Source of the DNA: Pedobacter kyonggii | GTDB lineage: Bacteria; Bacteroidota; Bacteroidia; Sphingobacteriales; Sphingobacteriaceae | Direction of reading: 5' to 3' | NCBI RefSeq assembly: GCF_004310665.1 | Contig: NZ_SIXF01000012.1 | Coordinates: forward strand, 62,001-126,000 | Length of the DNA stretch: 64,000 nucleotides | Shown: piece by piece, positions 35,144 through 45,419 of the stretch | Position numbering within the stretch: the first letter of the stretch is position 1 | Layout of the letters: every line of letters starts with the position of its first letter | Made by a program: the position numbers and the translations under genes | The notes under the pieces: model-generated | Databases searched by the model: none | What the model saw: the letters and a program-made list of their open reading frames with translations, nothing else | Told to the model about the DNA's origin: nothing

Positions 35144-35803
35144 TTAAAAATCAAACTCAATAATCTCATCGTCCTTAAGCATGCGTTCCACAAACTTCTG
35201 ATGGTTTTTGGGCGTGCCCGTTGCCGTCCAGTTTCCGGTGATAATATTATCTACCAATTGGTGTTTTCCGCGCTGTGGTTTAAGCTTACTTTCGCGGAAA
35301 ACCTCTTCGTAGCTTTCTAAATTGCCGTGTGTATGCTGTTTTTTAACAATGCGGTAAAGCCTTTTGGTAAAACGACGATCGCCAATTTCTTCTAAAAAGG
35401 GGAAAATAATCAGCGCCAATAGAACCACAATGGTAACCCCTATAGCCTGTTCGTAGTAACCAGAGCCTACGGCCATTCCAATTGCAGCAACAATCCAGAT
35501 AATGCAGGCCGTAGTGAGGCCTTTAACACGATTTTCTTCTTTAAAAATTACCCCGGCACCTAAAAACCCGATTCCCGTAACAATGTTGGAGGCAATACGG
35601 TCTTGACTGGTTGGCCCAATTTTGATAGATAAAATGGTAAATAGGGCAGCACCCAAACCAATCATCATCATGGTTTTGAGTCCGGCAGATTTACTTCTAT
35701 ACTCGCGTTCAGCGCCGATTATGCCACAAAGCAGGGTAGCCAACAAAAATTTATTGATTTCACTTTGTGTAATGAAATGGTTTTGCTCTATGATCTCGTT
35801 CAT
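35144..35803 (-). CDS. MgtC/SapB family membrane protein
   Basis: 219 residues. The conserved N-terminal region LLATLLCGIIGAEREYRSKSAGLKTMMMIGLGAALF (in parts) has the R/S/AGLKT motif. It is followed by RIASNIVTGIGFLGAGVIFKE and GLTTACIIWIVAAIGMAVG. About five hydrophobic segments are followed by a cytoplasmic C-terminal domain of about 75 residues. MgtC relatives are linked to magnesium limitation and inhibition of F-ATPase. No magnesium riboswitch or partner gene is seen here. Confidence 0.93.
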   Translation of the reverse strand: MNEIIEQNHFITQSEINKFLLATLLCGIIGAEREYRSKSAGLKTMMMIGLGAALFTILSIKIGPTSQDRIASNIVTGIGFLGAGVIFKEENRVKGLTTACIIWIVAAIGMAVGSGYYEQAIGVTIVVLLALIIFPFLEEIGDRRFTKRLYRIVKKQHTHGNLESYEEVFRESKLKPQRGKHQLVDNIITGNWTATGTPKNHQKFVERMLKDDEIIEFDF

Positions 35804-35826
35804 TGCTTTGAATTATCAAAGGCAAA

Positions 35827-36846
35827 TTAATAAAAATCGTAACATCTTAGGCCATTTGCCCTGCCACCATTCGAACTATTTGGAAAATATTTTTCATAAC
35901 CCACACCAATTTCGGATGTTCCGCCAGTGTTGCTGTAGTTGATTTTAGAGGTTGTAGCATCATGACTGATGCCTAACCTGAATTTTTCGCCGTTTGTTCT
36001 GCGGTTAAAAATATCGAAGATTACAGAAAAAACAATCGCATCATTTCCATTCGAATTGCCATCATTGCGGTACCAGATACCTGCGTTTATGCCCGCATAT
36101 TTATATTGCATGCCCGCACTAAACGATTTTACGTTGCCCTGTTTGTAGGCAACAATGGATGGGATGAGGTAATTCCCATCGCGATCGTACTCATCTGGTA
36201 CCAATGTTAACTTGTAGCTTAAATTGCCTGAGATGCGCATCGGCAACTTGGCCTGAAAGCCCGATAAGGATTCATCCGGACGGTTAAGATGATGTACAGC
36301 TATTCCCATCATAAATTTCCCCATCACAAGATTAGCTCCTGCATTGGAATCGAAATAATACCGACTATCTACACTTGGCCTTTCGGCGCCAGAAATACTA
36401 CCAGGAATATAACCCGTGTTGATATCGATCTGATCGCCAAAAACAAGTTTATCCCAGTTTAGCTTTTGGTTGGTAATACCTCCCTGTAAGCCAAATGATA
36501 AGGCAAAATCCTCTCCACCGATGATATAGGAATAGCTTAGGGCAATATTATTCTTTACCAGGTAAGCGGTACCCTCGCTGCTGCGGTTAAAAATTAGACC
36601 AATGCCGCTGTTTAATCTCCGTAGATTGAGGTCGCCTGAAGCACTCACGTACGAAAAATCACTTGCTAAACCCGTCCATTGGTTACGGTATAAGGCATTA
36701 AGCCTAATGTCGCCCTCAAACTGACCTGTTAAAGCCGGATTTAAGTAAATCGGCGCATTGTAAAACTGCGAATAAATGTGGTCCTGCGCCAACGAAACAA
36801 TCGGCAGCACCCAAAACAAAAATAATATTATCCCTCTCCTCATCAT
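35827..36846 (-). CDS. PorP/SprF family outer-membrane protein (type IX secretion)
   Basis: 339 residues from the ATG at 36846. The frame is open to 36909, but only from 36846 (MMRRGIILFLFWVLPIVSLAQ) does a normal signal peptide appear. The body has the family features DHIYSQFYNAPIYLNPALTG, LNALYRNQWTGL, GIGLIFNRSSEG and AVHHLNRPDESLSG, and ends as a beta-barrel with Phe/Tyr (CYDFY). The start overlaps the stop of the giant adhesin gene (ATGA), so translation is coupled. PorP/SprF-like proteins are needed for secretion of type B cargo in Flavobacterium, so this one is probably dedicated to the adhesin. Confidence 0.93.
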   Translation of the reverse strand: MMRRGIILFLFWVLPIVSLAQDHIYSQFYNAPIYLNPALTGQFEGDIRLNALYRNQWTGLASDFSYVSASGDLNLRRLNSGIGLIFNRSSEGTAYLVKNNIALSYSYIIGGEDFALSFGLQGGITNQKLNWDKLVFGDQIDINTGYIPGSISGAERPSVDSRYYFDSNAGANLVMGKFMMGIAVHHLNRPDESLSGFQAKLPMRISGNLSYKLTLVPDEYDRDGNYLIPSIVAYKQGNVKSFSAGMQYKYAGINAGIWYRNDGNSNGNDAIVFSVIFDIFNRRTNGEKFRLGISHDATTSKINYSNTGGTSEIGVGYEKYFPNSSNGGRANGLRCYDFY

Positions 36847-39800
36847 CGTATTAAATATATTACACCCGTTTTCTTTGGAGGGGATGAATCGTAAGTCATT
36901 CCTTTCCAATCACTGCCATTAATAAATTTTATATCTACTTTCCAGTAATAAATACCTTGTGGTTGTTCCTGTCCTTTATAAGTGCCGTCCCAGCCCTCCA
37001 GCGGTGCGCTGTCATCCAATTTAGTCGTTTCCCAAAGTAACTGCCCCCATTTGTTAAAAACAGACATTTGCCACTCTTTTATGCCGCGGCCTTTTGCTTT
37101 AAAGATTTTAATCTCGTTTTTCGCACTTGCGGGCATAAATGAATTGGGGATATTTAAGTAACCCGGTACACCAATAATCCGTACCGATTGGAAAGCAGTG
37201 GAAGAGCAGCCTTCTTTGTTCAGCACTTTCAGGGTTACATTATAAGTGCCTTCGTTGGCATAAGTATGGTTTGGATTTTGCAGGGCTGACCGCGACCCGT
37301 CACCAAAAGTCCATTCCCAGCTTACGGCATCGGTGCTGATATCCTTAAAGGCAAATGAATAGTTGGGAATAGATACTTCGTTGCCTGGAGTAACGGTGAA
37401 TGTTGCGACTGGTGGAGCAACAACACGGATAAAATCGGTGATTTTTATAGGATTGGAGCAGCCTTGTCCATTGATTGCGGTTAAGGTGACAGAATAATTT
37501 ACATCTGATCCCGTGTAGGTATGCTGTGGTTCAAACTCATTTGAAATCGGGGAGCCATCACCAAAATCCCATGCATACCCGACAGCCCCAACACTTGTAT
37601 TTTTAAATTTAACAGTGAGATTGGTGCAGCCAATTGTTTTATCGGCACTGAAACTTGCTGTAGGTTGAGCAAGTACGGTTACGGTTTCTGCGGCGAAATT
37701 CTTGGAACAATCATTTTCAGCATCTAGTTTGATGGTATATCGTCCTGGTTTCATGAAAGTGTATGGAAAAACGCCTGTACTAGTGGTCGGGATCAGGATA
37801 GGGGCTTCTCCAGAATCTTCATTGGTAATGGTATAAACGAAGCGGCTTGCCCCACTGGTGTTGTTTAAAAAATTTACAGTCCAAGGTGCACAGCCTTTTT
37901 TCTCGTTTCCATTTACCACTAGGGCTGGTATAATATTATTTGGCGAAACCCTGATTACAACAGGAATTGCATTTGTCTCGCCACAGCTATTCTTAGCTGT
38001 CATATTTACGATAAAGTCCTTTACTACGAGTGTTTTGAAGGTATGATTTATTGTTCTTCTATCAGGAATGGGATCTGAGGAGATGCCATCCCCGAAATCG
38101 TAGGTGTAAGTTGTTCCGGCACTTTCAGGTCCGGTATTTATAAAGTTTACCAATAAATCAGAACATCCGGTTGTCTTATCAGGAGAAAATATAGCAACAG
38201 GTTTTGCATGTACAATAATTGTTACTGTTTTGATAATCAGCGGTCCACATGGTGTTGTAGTTTCTAAGATAACATTGTAAATTTTGTCTTTTCCTGTCGG
38301 GTCTGGCTGAAAAGTCTGTGCTGCAGGTTGTGGCAATGTTGAGAATATTCCATTGTCGAAATTCCATCTAAAAGTGGCGCCAGTAAGTGGGGTAGTGGTA
38401 TTGGTAAAGGTTACACTAAGGGGGCCGCATCCTTCCGTTATACTTGCGGTAAATGATGGTGTAACTACTGGTAGTGTACTAAATGCTTCACTTTTTTCGT
38501 CTGGATTACAACCCGTGCTACTGGTAGTAATGAGTTTTATGGTTACGCTTTCGTTGCCATTCATTATGGTATAACCGGGGAATGTTGGTCCTACTCCGAT
38601 TTGTACATTATTGGCAAACCAGGTGTAAATGCTATTCCTGTCGGGATATAAGGTTGCAGCAATATTGTTTGCATCTAGAATAAAAGGTGCACAGCCAACA
38701 TTTTTATTATAGGTGATTTCTGCTTGAGCATGTGGATTAACCGTTATCTTAATCTGGTTGCTTAAATTGTTACTGCAAGGGCCGCTAGCTACTGATCGAC
38801 GGTAATAAATGCTTACGGTTGGTGTTGGAGGTGTAAAGTTTACACTGTTTGCGCCCAATACATCACTCCAGGCTGTTCCATTTAAACTCGATTGCCATTG
38901 GTACACATAAGTTCCGTTACCACCGCTAGGTGTAGTACCCGTTAAAGCCGCTGCAGGTGCACCGATGCAGATGTTTTGATCGGCAGCAATGGTATTGTTA
39001 GTTAAGCCTTGCAACACGGTAATCTGTAACGAATTACTAATTGAAGTACAGATGGTGCTGTTCACTAATCTTCTGAAATAGGTTGAAGCACTTACAATTA
39101 GGCTTAAGTCTTTGTTGATGGCTGAAGGAATATTGCTCCAGGTATTTCCATCGGTACTGCTCTGCCATTGGTAGGCGAATGTTCCTGTTCCGCCGGTTGG
39201 TGTATCGCCTGTAATAGTGATGCTTTGGCCGGCACAAACTGGCACTGATGATGGTCCAATATTATTGGTAACAGGTGAGTAATAGGTAACCATTACATCA
39301 TCTACAGATGGAGGACAGCCATTGAAACCAGAAATAGTCCACCTAAAGGTATAAGTTTGCCCTGGTACCAAACCGGTAACCGCGGAGTTGTACAGTGTAG
39401 GATCGGTTATGGTAATGCCGGCTTGTACTGATGTTAAAGCCCACACGCCGCTGTTGGGTGAAGGATTGTTGCCATTTAAGGTAATGTTGTTTCCACTACA
39501 TAAGTTTTGATCTGCTCCTGCATTTGCTGCAACGGTACCCGGATTTACAGTGATTGTGGTTACGGTTGACATGGCTTCTGCACAACTACCACTTTGTACA
39601 ATTGCACGGTATTGCGTGCTTATAGCGAGGTTAGAAAATGCATATGGATTTGCTGTTGAGGTAACGGTAGACCAGTTTACCCCGTTATTGATTGATCTTT
39701 CCCAACGGATAATGTTTCCAACTTGCCCTGTTAAACTGATGTTTCCGCCATTTGCACCGGCGCATACATTCACGTCGCCTGTGGTTGTGCCACCAACACT

Positions 39801-42797
39801 GAGCGGATTAACGATGATTTGAACATCGTCGCTGGATGTGGAGCAGTTGGTGTCGCTTATTGTCCATCTAAAGGTATAAGTATTTCCTGGCTGTAAACCA
39901 GCAATTGTTGTATTGTCCTTTGTGTCATCAGCAAAAGTTACGGCTGTTGGTGCAGTAACGATTGCCCATTTGCCAGTGCCAACTACTGGCGTATTTCCTT
40001 TTAGGGTATAAGTGCTGGCGTTGCAGATCGCCTCATCAGGGCCGGCATTTGGCAGTGTTGCGCTTGGCAAAACCGTAATTGTAATGCTGGCTGGTGTACC
40101 TGGGCAACCATTTGTAGATACAGGTGTAATGGTGTAAGTTACCGTACCTGCGGTAGTGCCAGAATTGGTTAAAATATCGTTGATCTGTGTTCCTGCCGAT
40201 GCTACTGCTCTATTGCTATTTCCGGTTATTGCTCCGGTTATCACACTGGTATAAGTATAGTTTACACCTGTTAGGTTTGCTGTTAAGATTATGGCCGATG
40301 AAGTGGCATTACAGATGGTCGCATTGGCTGCAGTTGGTGTTACAATAGGGTTAGGTTTAACATTAACCGCTAAATTAAATGGCGTTCCATCGCAGCCATC
40401 AAAATGGGGAGTGATGATATAAGTTACGCTTGCGTCGGCATTAAGATCAGTATTGGTGAGGATATCGTTAATGGGGCCGCTTCCGTTGGCGGTATAGCCA
40501 GTTGCAGTTCCAGTCGCTGTCCAGGTATAGATTACACCTGCTACTGCAGAAGTTGGGGCGTATGCAACGCTATTGCCTGTACAAATGGTTTTAGCTGCTG
40601 CGCTCGTTAAACTGATATTGGGTTTTGTTTTTAGAATAATATCGTCATCAATCTGATTGCATGGGGCGGCGAGTGCGGTGGTAACCCTTAATCTTAAAGT
40701 AACCGTACCCGCTGTTTTTTCGGCTGCGGTTGGCTCGTAGATTGCATTTAAATCGTTTCTGCTGGGTGTAAATGTTCCTAATCCGCCAACCCAGGTTTGC
40801 GTAGTAGTCGCGCCGCTTATGGTTCCGCTTAAAGTAAAGCTTGGATCATTGAAGCAGATGCTTTGGTCAGTACCCGCACTAATTACGGGAGCGGTGCTGA
40901 AGGTTAGGATTTGGGTATCCTCGGCCGTTCCACAATTATTTTTATGGACAACCTTTATCGTATAAGTGTCGTAGCTATCGAATTTTATCGATGGGTATTT
41001 AGAATTGGCGGTTGTGCCGTTAGTAAAGCTGTAGGTGCCGGCTCCTGATGGTGAAACTGTCCAGGTATAACTATCGGGTAAATCTTTTGTGGTGCCTGTA
41101 ATTAATGTTTGGGTTGGCCCTGTTGTGGTATTGTTAAAATCGTAAGTAGCCAGGTTACACAAGGTGATATCAGGTGATAGTGTAGTTGCCGGACTTTCAT
41201 TAACCACAACAGTTTGTGGCTGACTTGTAACTACACCGCAAGATGGCGTAGTAATATTTAAGGTGATGGTGTAAGTACCTGGATTGGTGAAATTGAACTC
41301 AGGTTCTTTACTTGTTGCACTTGTGCCCCCTGTAAAACCAACCGCAGGAGAAACTGACCAAAAGTAACTGTTGGCTGCATCACAGATATTATCTAAAACT
41401 GAAAGATCAGAAGCTTTTAATGTTGTTCCCGCACAGATTGGATTTGATGGTAAACTGAATGCTGGCTTTGGCGGATACTGAATACAAATTTTGTTATTGG
41501 CTGGATCGGCATCGCAATCGGTCGAAAGATTTTTGGACGTTAATGTAACCGTATGTTCTCCATGGGTAGGAAAGCTGTATACAAAATTGTATGATTTTGG
41601 CTTATCAGATTCTATGATTACACCATCCACATACCAGTTATAAGTAATGTTATTGGGGGTACAACCTGGCGTATTGGTGGTTGGGTTTTCGCCCAAAACA
41701 GATGTGTTAACAAATGTGATATTTGCATTGGTACAGCCTGGTGTATTATAAGCGAACGAGTTTGTCGGTTTTACGACCACCTTTGCTGAAGAAGAAACTG
41801 GTGTACCCATGGTATTACAGAAAGCATTGGATACGCGGATGGAAACGTCAAAGGCGTTATAAATGGTGCCGGCGCTTGATGTAGAAACACTTCCACAAGA
41901 TGATCTGTCATAAAGATGCGTTACCTTCCCGCCATTAGCAATAATTTCGCAAAGGGTGTGTGTGGTTGTCGCTTGATCACCCCACGTGATGGTGTAAATA
42001 TCTCCCGGAAAATTGTTTTGAATGCCCGAGCTCGAGGAAACATCTACATTAAAAGTAAAATTAGCCGTAGGTAAACATAGTGCCGTATTTCCGGTATTGG
42101 CAAAGGCTGTTATCGCTTTATTATTTATGAGTAGATAGGCTCTGGTCGCCACCGAACCATCGGGCATTACTGCTTTGGTATAAATGGTGTAATGTGTCTG
42201 TTGAGCAGTAAAAGATTGTATTGCAGTGGGGAAATTGATTAATATTGGCCCTCCGCCGTTTACTTCGTCGGTTATGCTCGCGGTAACCGTACTATTTGCT
42301 GTAGATGCATTTGTAAGGAAGAAAGAATTATTGGCCTTACTGGTGCAAGTACCAAAAGTTTCATCATTGACCGCATTTAACAATGTTGATGTTAATTTTG
42401 CTTCAACAGCAGCTCCTGCCTTAACCTCAAAAGGGGTAGAAGGGTTACTTGCTGTGGCCGGAGTGGTAGTTTTTACCCGAACGCGATAGCCTGTGCCAGG
42501 CGTAAGGCCTGTAGGGAGTAATCCATTTATATAAGTGCTATAGAAGCCAGTGTAACTGCCAATAAGGGTTTCGGTACCAAAACTTCCATTTTGATCTGAT
42601 AAATAGAGTTGAAATTGATTTCCCTGCGATATGCAGCTTGCTGGTACTTTAAAAGGAACAGCTATGGTACTGCCCGGTGTATATGGTCCTGGGTCTACTG
42701 TGCCAATGGTTACCTGCGCGAAAACATTTGACGTGAACAAAAATACCCCAAAAAAGAGGACAAAAGAAAGCCATTTCCTTTTACAACGAATCTTCAT
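36843..42797 (-). CDS. Giant PKD-repeat surface adhesin with type B type IX secretion signal
   Basis: 1984 residues. A signal peptide (WLSFVLFFGVFLFTSNVFAQ) starts it. The middle holds many Ig/PKD-like beta domains: WYVDGVI near 389, repeated 'TYTFRWTISD..CS/CP' and 'YQWQSS.DG..WS' modules, and PKD signatures WNFDNG (~1479), YDFGDG (~1568), WDFGDG (~1744) and WTFGDG (~1830). The last ~95 residues are the gliding-motility-associated type B domain: IKIFKAKGRGIKEWQMSVFNKWGQLLWET, GWDGTYKGQEQPQGIYYWKVD (in parts), ending GVIYLIR. Most domains contain paired cysteines, suggesting disulfides. It is probably secreted by the type IX system and displayed on the cell surface. A PorP/SprF gene overlaps its end. 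Confidence 0.93.
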   Translation of the reverse strand: MKIRCKRKWLSFVLFFGVFLFTSNVFAQVTIGTVDPGPYTPGSTIAVPFKVPASCISQGNQFQLYLSDQNGSFGTETLIGSYTGFYSTYINGLLPTGLTPGTGYRVRVKTTTPATASNPSTPFEVKAGAAVEAKLTSTLLNAVNDETFGTCTSKANNSFFLTNASTANSTVTASITDEVNGGGPILINFPTAIQSFTAQQTHYTIYTKAVMPDGSVATRAYLLINNKAITAFANTGNTALCLPTANFTFNVDVSSSSGIQNNFPGDIYTITWGDQATTTHTLCEIIANGGKVTHLYDRSSCGSVSTSSAGTIYNAFDVSIRVSNAFCNTMGTPVSSSAKVVVKPTNSFAYNTPGCTNANITFVNTSVLGENPTTNTPGCTPNNITYNWYVDGVIIESDKPKSYNFVYSFPTHGEHTVTLTSKNLSTDCDADPANNKICIQYPPKPAFSLPSNPICAGTTLKASDLSVLDNICDAANSYFWSVSPAVGFTGGTSATSKEPEFNFTNPGTYTITLNITTPSCGVVTSQPQTVVVNESPATTLSPDITLCNLATYDFNNTTTGPTQTLITGTTKDLPDSYTWTVSPSGAGTYSFTNGTTANSKYPSIKFDSYDTYTIKVVHKNNCGTAEDTQILTFSTAPVISAGTDQSICFNDPSFTLSGTISGATTTQTWVGGLGTFTPSRNDLNAIYEPTAAEKTAGTVTLRLRVTTALAAPCNQIDDDIILKTKPNISLTSAAAKTICTGNSVAYAPTSAVAGVIYTWTATGTATGYTANGSGPINDILTNTDLNADASVTYIITPHFDGCDGTPFNLAVNVKPNPIVTPTAANATICNATSSAIILTANLTGVNYTYTSVITGAITGNSNRAVASAGTQINDILTNSGTTAGTVTYTITPVSTNGCPGTPASITITVLPSATLPNAGPDEAICNASTYTLKGNTPVVGTGKWAIVTAPTAVTFADDTKDNTTIAGLQPGNTYTFRWTISDTNCSTSSDDVQIIVNPLSVGGTTTGDVNVCAGANGGNISLTGQVGNIIRWERSINNGVNWSTVTSTANPYAFSNLAISTQYRAIVQSGSCAEAMSTVTTITVNPGTVAANAGADQNLCSGNNITLNGNNPSPNSGVWALTSVQAGITITDPTLYNSAVTGLVPGQTYTFRWTISGFNGCPPSVDDVMVTYYSPVTNNIGPSSVPVCAGQSITITGDTPTGGTGTFAYQWQSSTDGNTWSNIPSAINKDLSLIVSASTYFRRLVNSTICTSISNSLQITVLQGLTNNTIAADQNICIGAPAAALTGTTPSGGNGTYVYQWQSSLNGTAWSDVLGANSVNFTPPTPTVSIYYRRSVASGPCSNNLSNQIKITVNPHAQAEITYNKNVGCAPFILDANNIAATLYPDRNSIYTWFANNVQIGVGPTFPGYTIMNGNESVTIKLITTSSTGCNPDEKSEAFSTLPVVTPSFTASITEGCGPLSVTFTNTTTPLTGATFRWNFDNGIFSTLPQPAAQTFQPDPTGKDKIYNVILETTTPCGPLIIKTVTIIVHAKPVAIFSPDKTTGCSDLLVNFINTGPESAGTTYTYDFGDGISSDPIPDRRTINHTFKTLVVKDFIVNMTAKNSCGETNAIPVVIRVSPNNIIPALVVNGNEKKGCAPWTVNFLNNTSGASRFVYTITNEDSGEAPILIPTTSTGVFPYTFMKPGRYTIKLDAENDCSKNFAAETVTVLAQPTASFSADKTIGCTNLTVKFKNTSVGAVGYAWDFGDGSPISNEFEPQHTYTGSDVNYSVTLTAINGQGCSNPIKITDFIRVVAPPVATFTVTPGNEVSIPNYSFAFKDISTDAVSWEWTFGDGSRSALQNPNHTYANEGTYNVTLKVLNKEGCSSTAFQSVRIIGVPGYLNIPNSFMPASAKNEIKIFKAKGRGIKEWQMSVFNKWGQLLWETTKLDDSAPLEGWDGTYKGQEQPQGIYYWKVDIKFINGSDWKGMTYDSSPPKKTGVIYLIR

Positions 42798-43024
42798 AAA
42801 TCTCTAACACTAGGGAATGATTTTATTGCGTTCTGGAAGCTTCCGTTAGTTAAACTTGCTTTAATCCAATCTCAGAGATGAGTATTAGACCTAAGACGCG
42901 TCAATAAATATTCGTTTGCAAAGAACGTGATTTTAGTACTACGCTTATAAAACTTTACACCAACATCAACTAAATGAATGGGTTATAGAATGGATAAAGC
43001 TTCGTTTTCGCTGCAATAAGGCAT

Positions 43025-43057
43025 AAAAAAACCCTCAAGGCCTTATACCTTGAGGGT
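43025..43057 (-). terminator. Rho-independent terminator of the groES-groEL operon
   Basis: ACCCTCAAGG (43031-43040) and CCTTGAGGGT (43048-43057) are perfect inverted copies. On the - strand the stem is followed by a T run (complement of 43025-43031). It is 38 bases past the groEL stop. Confidence 0.92.
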
Positions 43058-43094
43058 GTATTTTTACACGAAATCGTTTCGTTGCAGAATGGTA

Positions 43095-44729
43095 TTACAT
43101 CATACCACCCATGCCACCGCCGCCCATTGGAGGCATTGGAGCACCACCTTCTTCAGGTTCGTCTGCTAAAACAACTTCAGTAGTTAATAACATTGCTGCA
43201 ATAGACGCTGCATTTTCTAACGCTACACGGCTTACTTTAGTTGGATCGATAACACCAGCGCCAATTAAGTTTTCGTAAACATCAGTACGTGCATTGTAAC
43301 CGAAATCAGCTTTGCCTTCTTTAACTTTTTGAACTACAATAGAACCTTCAATACCTGCGTTTTCGCAAATCTGACGCAATGGTTCTTCGATAGCACGACG
43401 GATAATCTGGATACCAGTGTTTTCATCTTCGTTAGCGCCTTTTAGGTTAGCTAAAGCTTCAACCGCACGGATAAAAGCAACACCACCACCAGCAACAATA
43501 CCTTCTTCTACAGCCGCGCGGGTTGCATGTAAAGCATCATCAACACGGTCTTTTTTCTCTTTCATTTCAACTTCACTAGCTGCACCTACATAAAGAACGG
43601 CAACACCGCCAGCTAATTTAGCCAAACGCTCTTGTAATTTTTCTTTATCGTAATCAGATGTAGTTGTTTCGATCTGAGATTTGATTTGGCTAACACGTGA
43701 TTTAATATCATCCGAGTTACCAGCGCCGTTAATTACAGTTGTATTGTCTTTATCAACAACAACTTTCTCAGCAGAACCTAAGTAAGTTAAATCAGCATTT
43801 TCTAATTTATAACCTCTTTCTTCTGATACCACAATACCACCGGTTAAAATCGCGATGTCTTCTAACATTGCTTTTCTTCTATCACCAAAACCTGGAGCTT
43901 TAACAGCAACAACTTTTAATGAACCACGGATTTTGTTAACGACCAATGTGGCTAAAGCTTCACCATCTAAATCTTCAGAAATGATAACCAATGGTTTGCC
44001 AGTTTGAACAGTTTTTTCTAAAACCGGTAACAATTCTTTCATGTTACTGATTTTTTTGTCGTAGATTAAAATGTAAGGATTTTCTAATTCAGCTTCCATT
44101 TTATCTGCATTGGTAACAAAGTATGGAGATAAATAACCCCTGTCAAATTGCATACCTTCAACTGTTTTAACTTCAGTTTCGGTACCTTTTGCTTCTTCAA
44201 CAGTAATTACACCATCTTTACCAACTTTGCTCATTGCCTCAGCAATTAACGAACCGATAACTTCGTCGTTGTTAGCCGAGATAGAGGCAACTTGTTTAAT
44301 TTTATTGTTATCATCACCAACCGCTTGTGATTGAGATTTTAAGTTTTCTACAACAGCAGCAACGGCTTTGTCAATACCGCGTTTTAAATCCATTGGGTTT
44401 GCACCAGCAGCAACGTTTTTAATACCTGTAGTAATAATTGCCTGAGCTAATACAGTTGCAGTAGTAGTACCATCACCAGCAATATCAGCTGTTTTTGAAG
44501 CTACTTCTTTAACCATTTGAGCACCCATGTTCTCAACAGCATCTTTCAATTCGATTTCTTTTGCAACTGTAACACCATCTTTAGTGATTGCTGGTGAACC
44601 GAATTTTTTATCGATAATTACGTTACGGCCTTTTGGACCTAAAGTTACTTTTACTGCATTTGCAAGAATATCAACACCTCTTTTCAGGGCATCACGAGCT
44701 TCTACGTTATATTTTACTTGTTTTGACAT
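43095..44729 (-). CDS. groEL: 60-kDa chaperonin GroEL
   Basis: 544 residues, normal for the family. Recognisable parts are the N-terminus [18 protein letters not shown], the ATP site [56 protein letters not shown] (in parts), and the Gly/Met tail GGGGMGGMM. It forms the double-ring folding cage with GroES. It is the second gene of the groES-groEL operon, 101 bases after groES. Confidence 0.99.
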   Translation of the reverse strand: MSKQVKYNVEARDALKRGVDILANAVKVTLGPKGRNVIIDKKFGSPAITKDGVTVAKEIELKDAVENMGAQMVKEVASKTADIAGDGTTTATVLAQAIITTGIKNVAAGANPMDLKRGIDKAVAAVVENLKSQSQAVGDDNNKIKQVASISANNDEVIGSLIAEAMSKVGKDGVITVEEAKGTETEVKTVEGMQFDRGYLSPYFVTNADKMEAELENPYILIYDKKISNMKELLPVLEKTVQTGKPLVIISEDLDGEALATLVVNKIRGSLKVVAVKAPGFGDRRKAMLEDIAILTGGIVVSEERGYKLENADLTYLGSAEKVVVDKDNTTVINGAGNSDDIKSRVSQIKSQIETTTSDYDKEKLQERLAKLAGGVAVLYVGAASEVEMKEKKDRVDDALHATRAAVEEGIVAGGGVAFIRAVEALANLKGANEDENTGIQIIRRAIEEPLRQICENAGIEGSIVVQKVKEGKADFGYNARTDVYENLIGAGVIDPTKVSRVALENAASIAAMLLTTEVVLADEPEEGGAPMPPMGGGGMGGMM

Positions 44730-44830
44730 TTTTAAGAATATTTTAAAGTTTTAATGTTGGAAGGTTGAAACATTTCACTCTTCCGATTTATATAACATTA
44801 CAACGTTACAACGTTGCAACATTTTAATTT

Positions 44831-45121
44831 TTACCCAACAACAGCGTAAATATCAGTTTCGCGCATAATTAAGTAATCTTTACCTTCATAAGGGAATTCG
44901 GTACCGCCGTATTTACCATAAATTACAACATCGCCAACTTTTACACTTGCTTTTTTACCTTCAGCATCCTCTTCAGAAACAGAAACTACAGTTCCTTTAG
45001 ATGGTTTTTCTTTTGCAGTATCAGGGATATACAAACCTGATGCAGTTTTCTCTTCTGCCGCAGCCGGTTCAACTATTACTCTATTCGAACTGCCAGCAAT
45101 TGGTTTAAGGTTTAACGCCAT
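44831..45121 (-). CDS. groES: 10-kDa co-chaperonin GroES
   Basis: 96 residues from the ATG at 45121 (MALNLKPIAGSSNRVIVEP). The frame is open to 45178 but the extra 19 residues are not family-like. Mobile loop region EEKTASGLYIPDTAKEKPSKG, then VVSVSEEDAEGK, GDVVIYGKYGGTEFPYEGKDYLIMRETDIYAVVG (in parts). It caps GroEL. Confidence 0.98.
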   Translation of the reverse strand: MALNLKPIAGSSNRVIVEPAAAEEKTASGLYIPDTAKEKPSKGTVVSVSEEDAEGKKASVKVGDVVIYGKYGGTEFPYEGKDYLIMRETDIYAVVG

Positions 45122-45419
45122 AACTTTTATTATTTTTTTATTTTGATTTGAGTTTTTAACTAAGCTTACAATTAACACTTTTTATGCCAAGAGGTTTAGA
45201 GGGACAAATTTTCACCAAACTGTCAAACTTTTCACGCTAATTGAGAATGTAGGTGTCAGCATGGCAGTAAGTTTTAATTTTTTAGTCAAAACATAATGTT
45301 TGATTCTTCCCAAGAAATGAACATCTTTTTTGCAACATAGACCCTGATCCTGAAGTTTCGGTACAGTGTGACGGATCGGACTTAACCTGTATGCTATTAG
45401 AGTTGTCAACTCTTGCTAG
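45122..45419. other. 298-base upstream region of groES with a short palindrome
   Basis: This must carry the groES promoter. I found no CIRCE element (TTAGCACTC-N9-GAGTGCTAA) and no clear TTTG/TAnnTTTG pair on the - strand. A 15-base palindrome, AGAGTTG-T-CAACTCT, lies at 45399-45413, next to the stop of the DUF4130 gene; its role is unclear. Confidence 0.5.

Noticed and set aside
36847-36909. N-terminal extension of the PorP/SprF frame
   Set aside because: It would overlap the adhesin type B domain and precedes a perfect signal peptide, so the ATG at 36846 is used.
45122-45178. Longer GroES start
   Set aside because: The nineteen extra residues (LIVSLVKNSNQNKK...) are not GroES-like; all family members begin close to the LKPI segment.
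45212-45409. 65-codon - strand frame upstream of groES
   Set aside because: Unusual composition and no start signal; the region is better explained as the groES leader.
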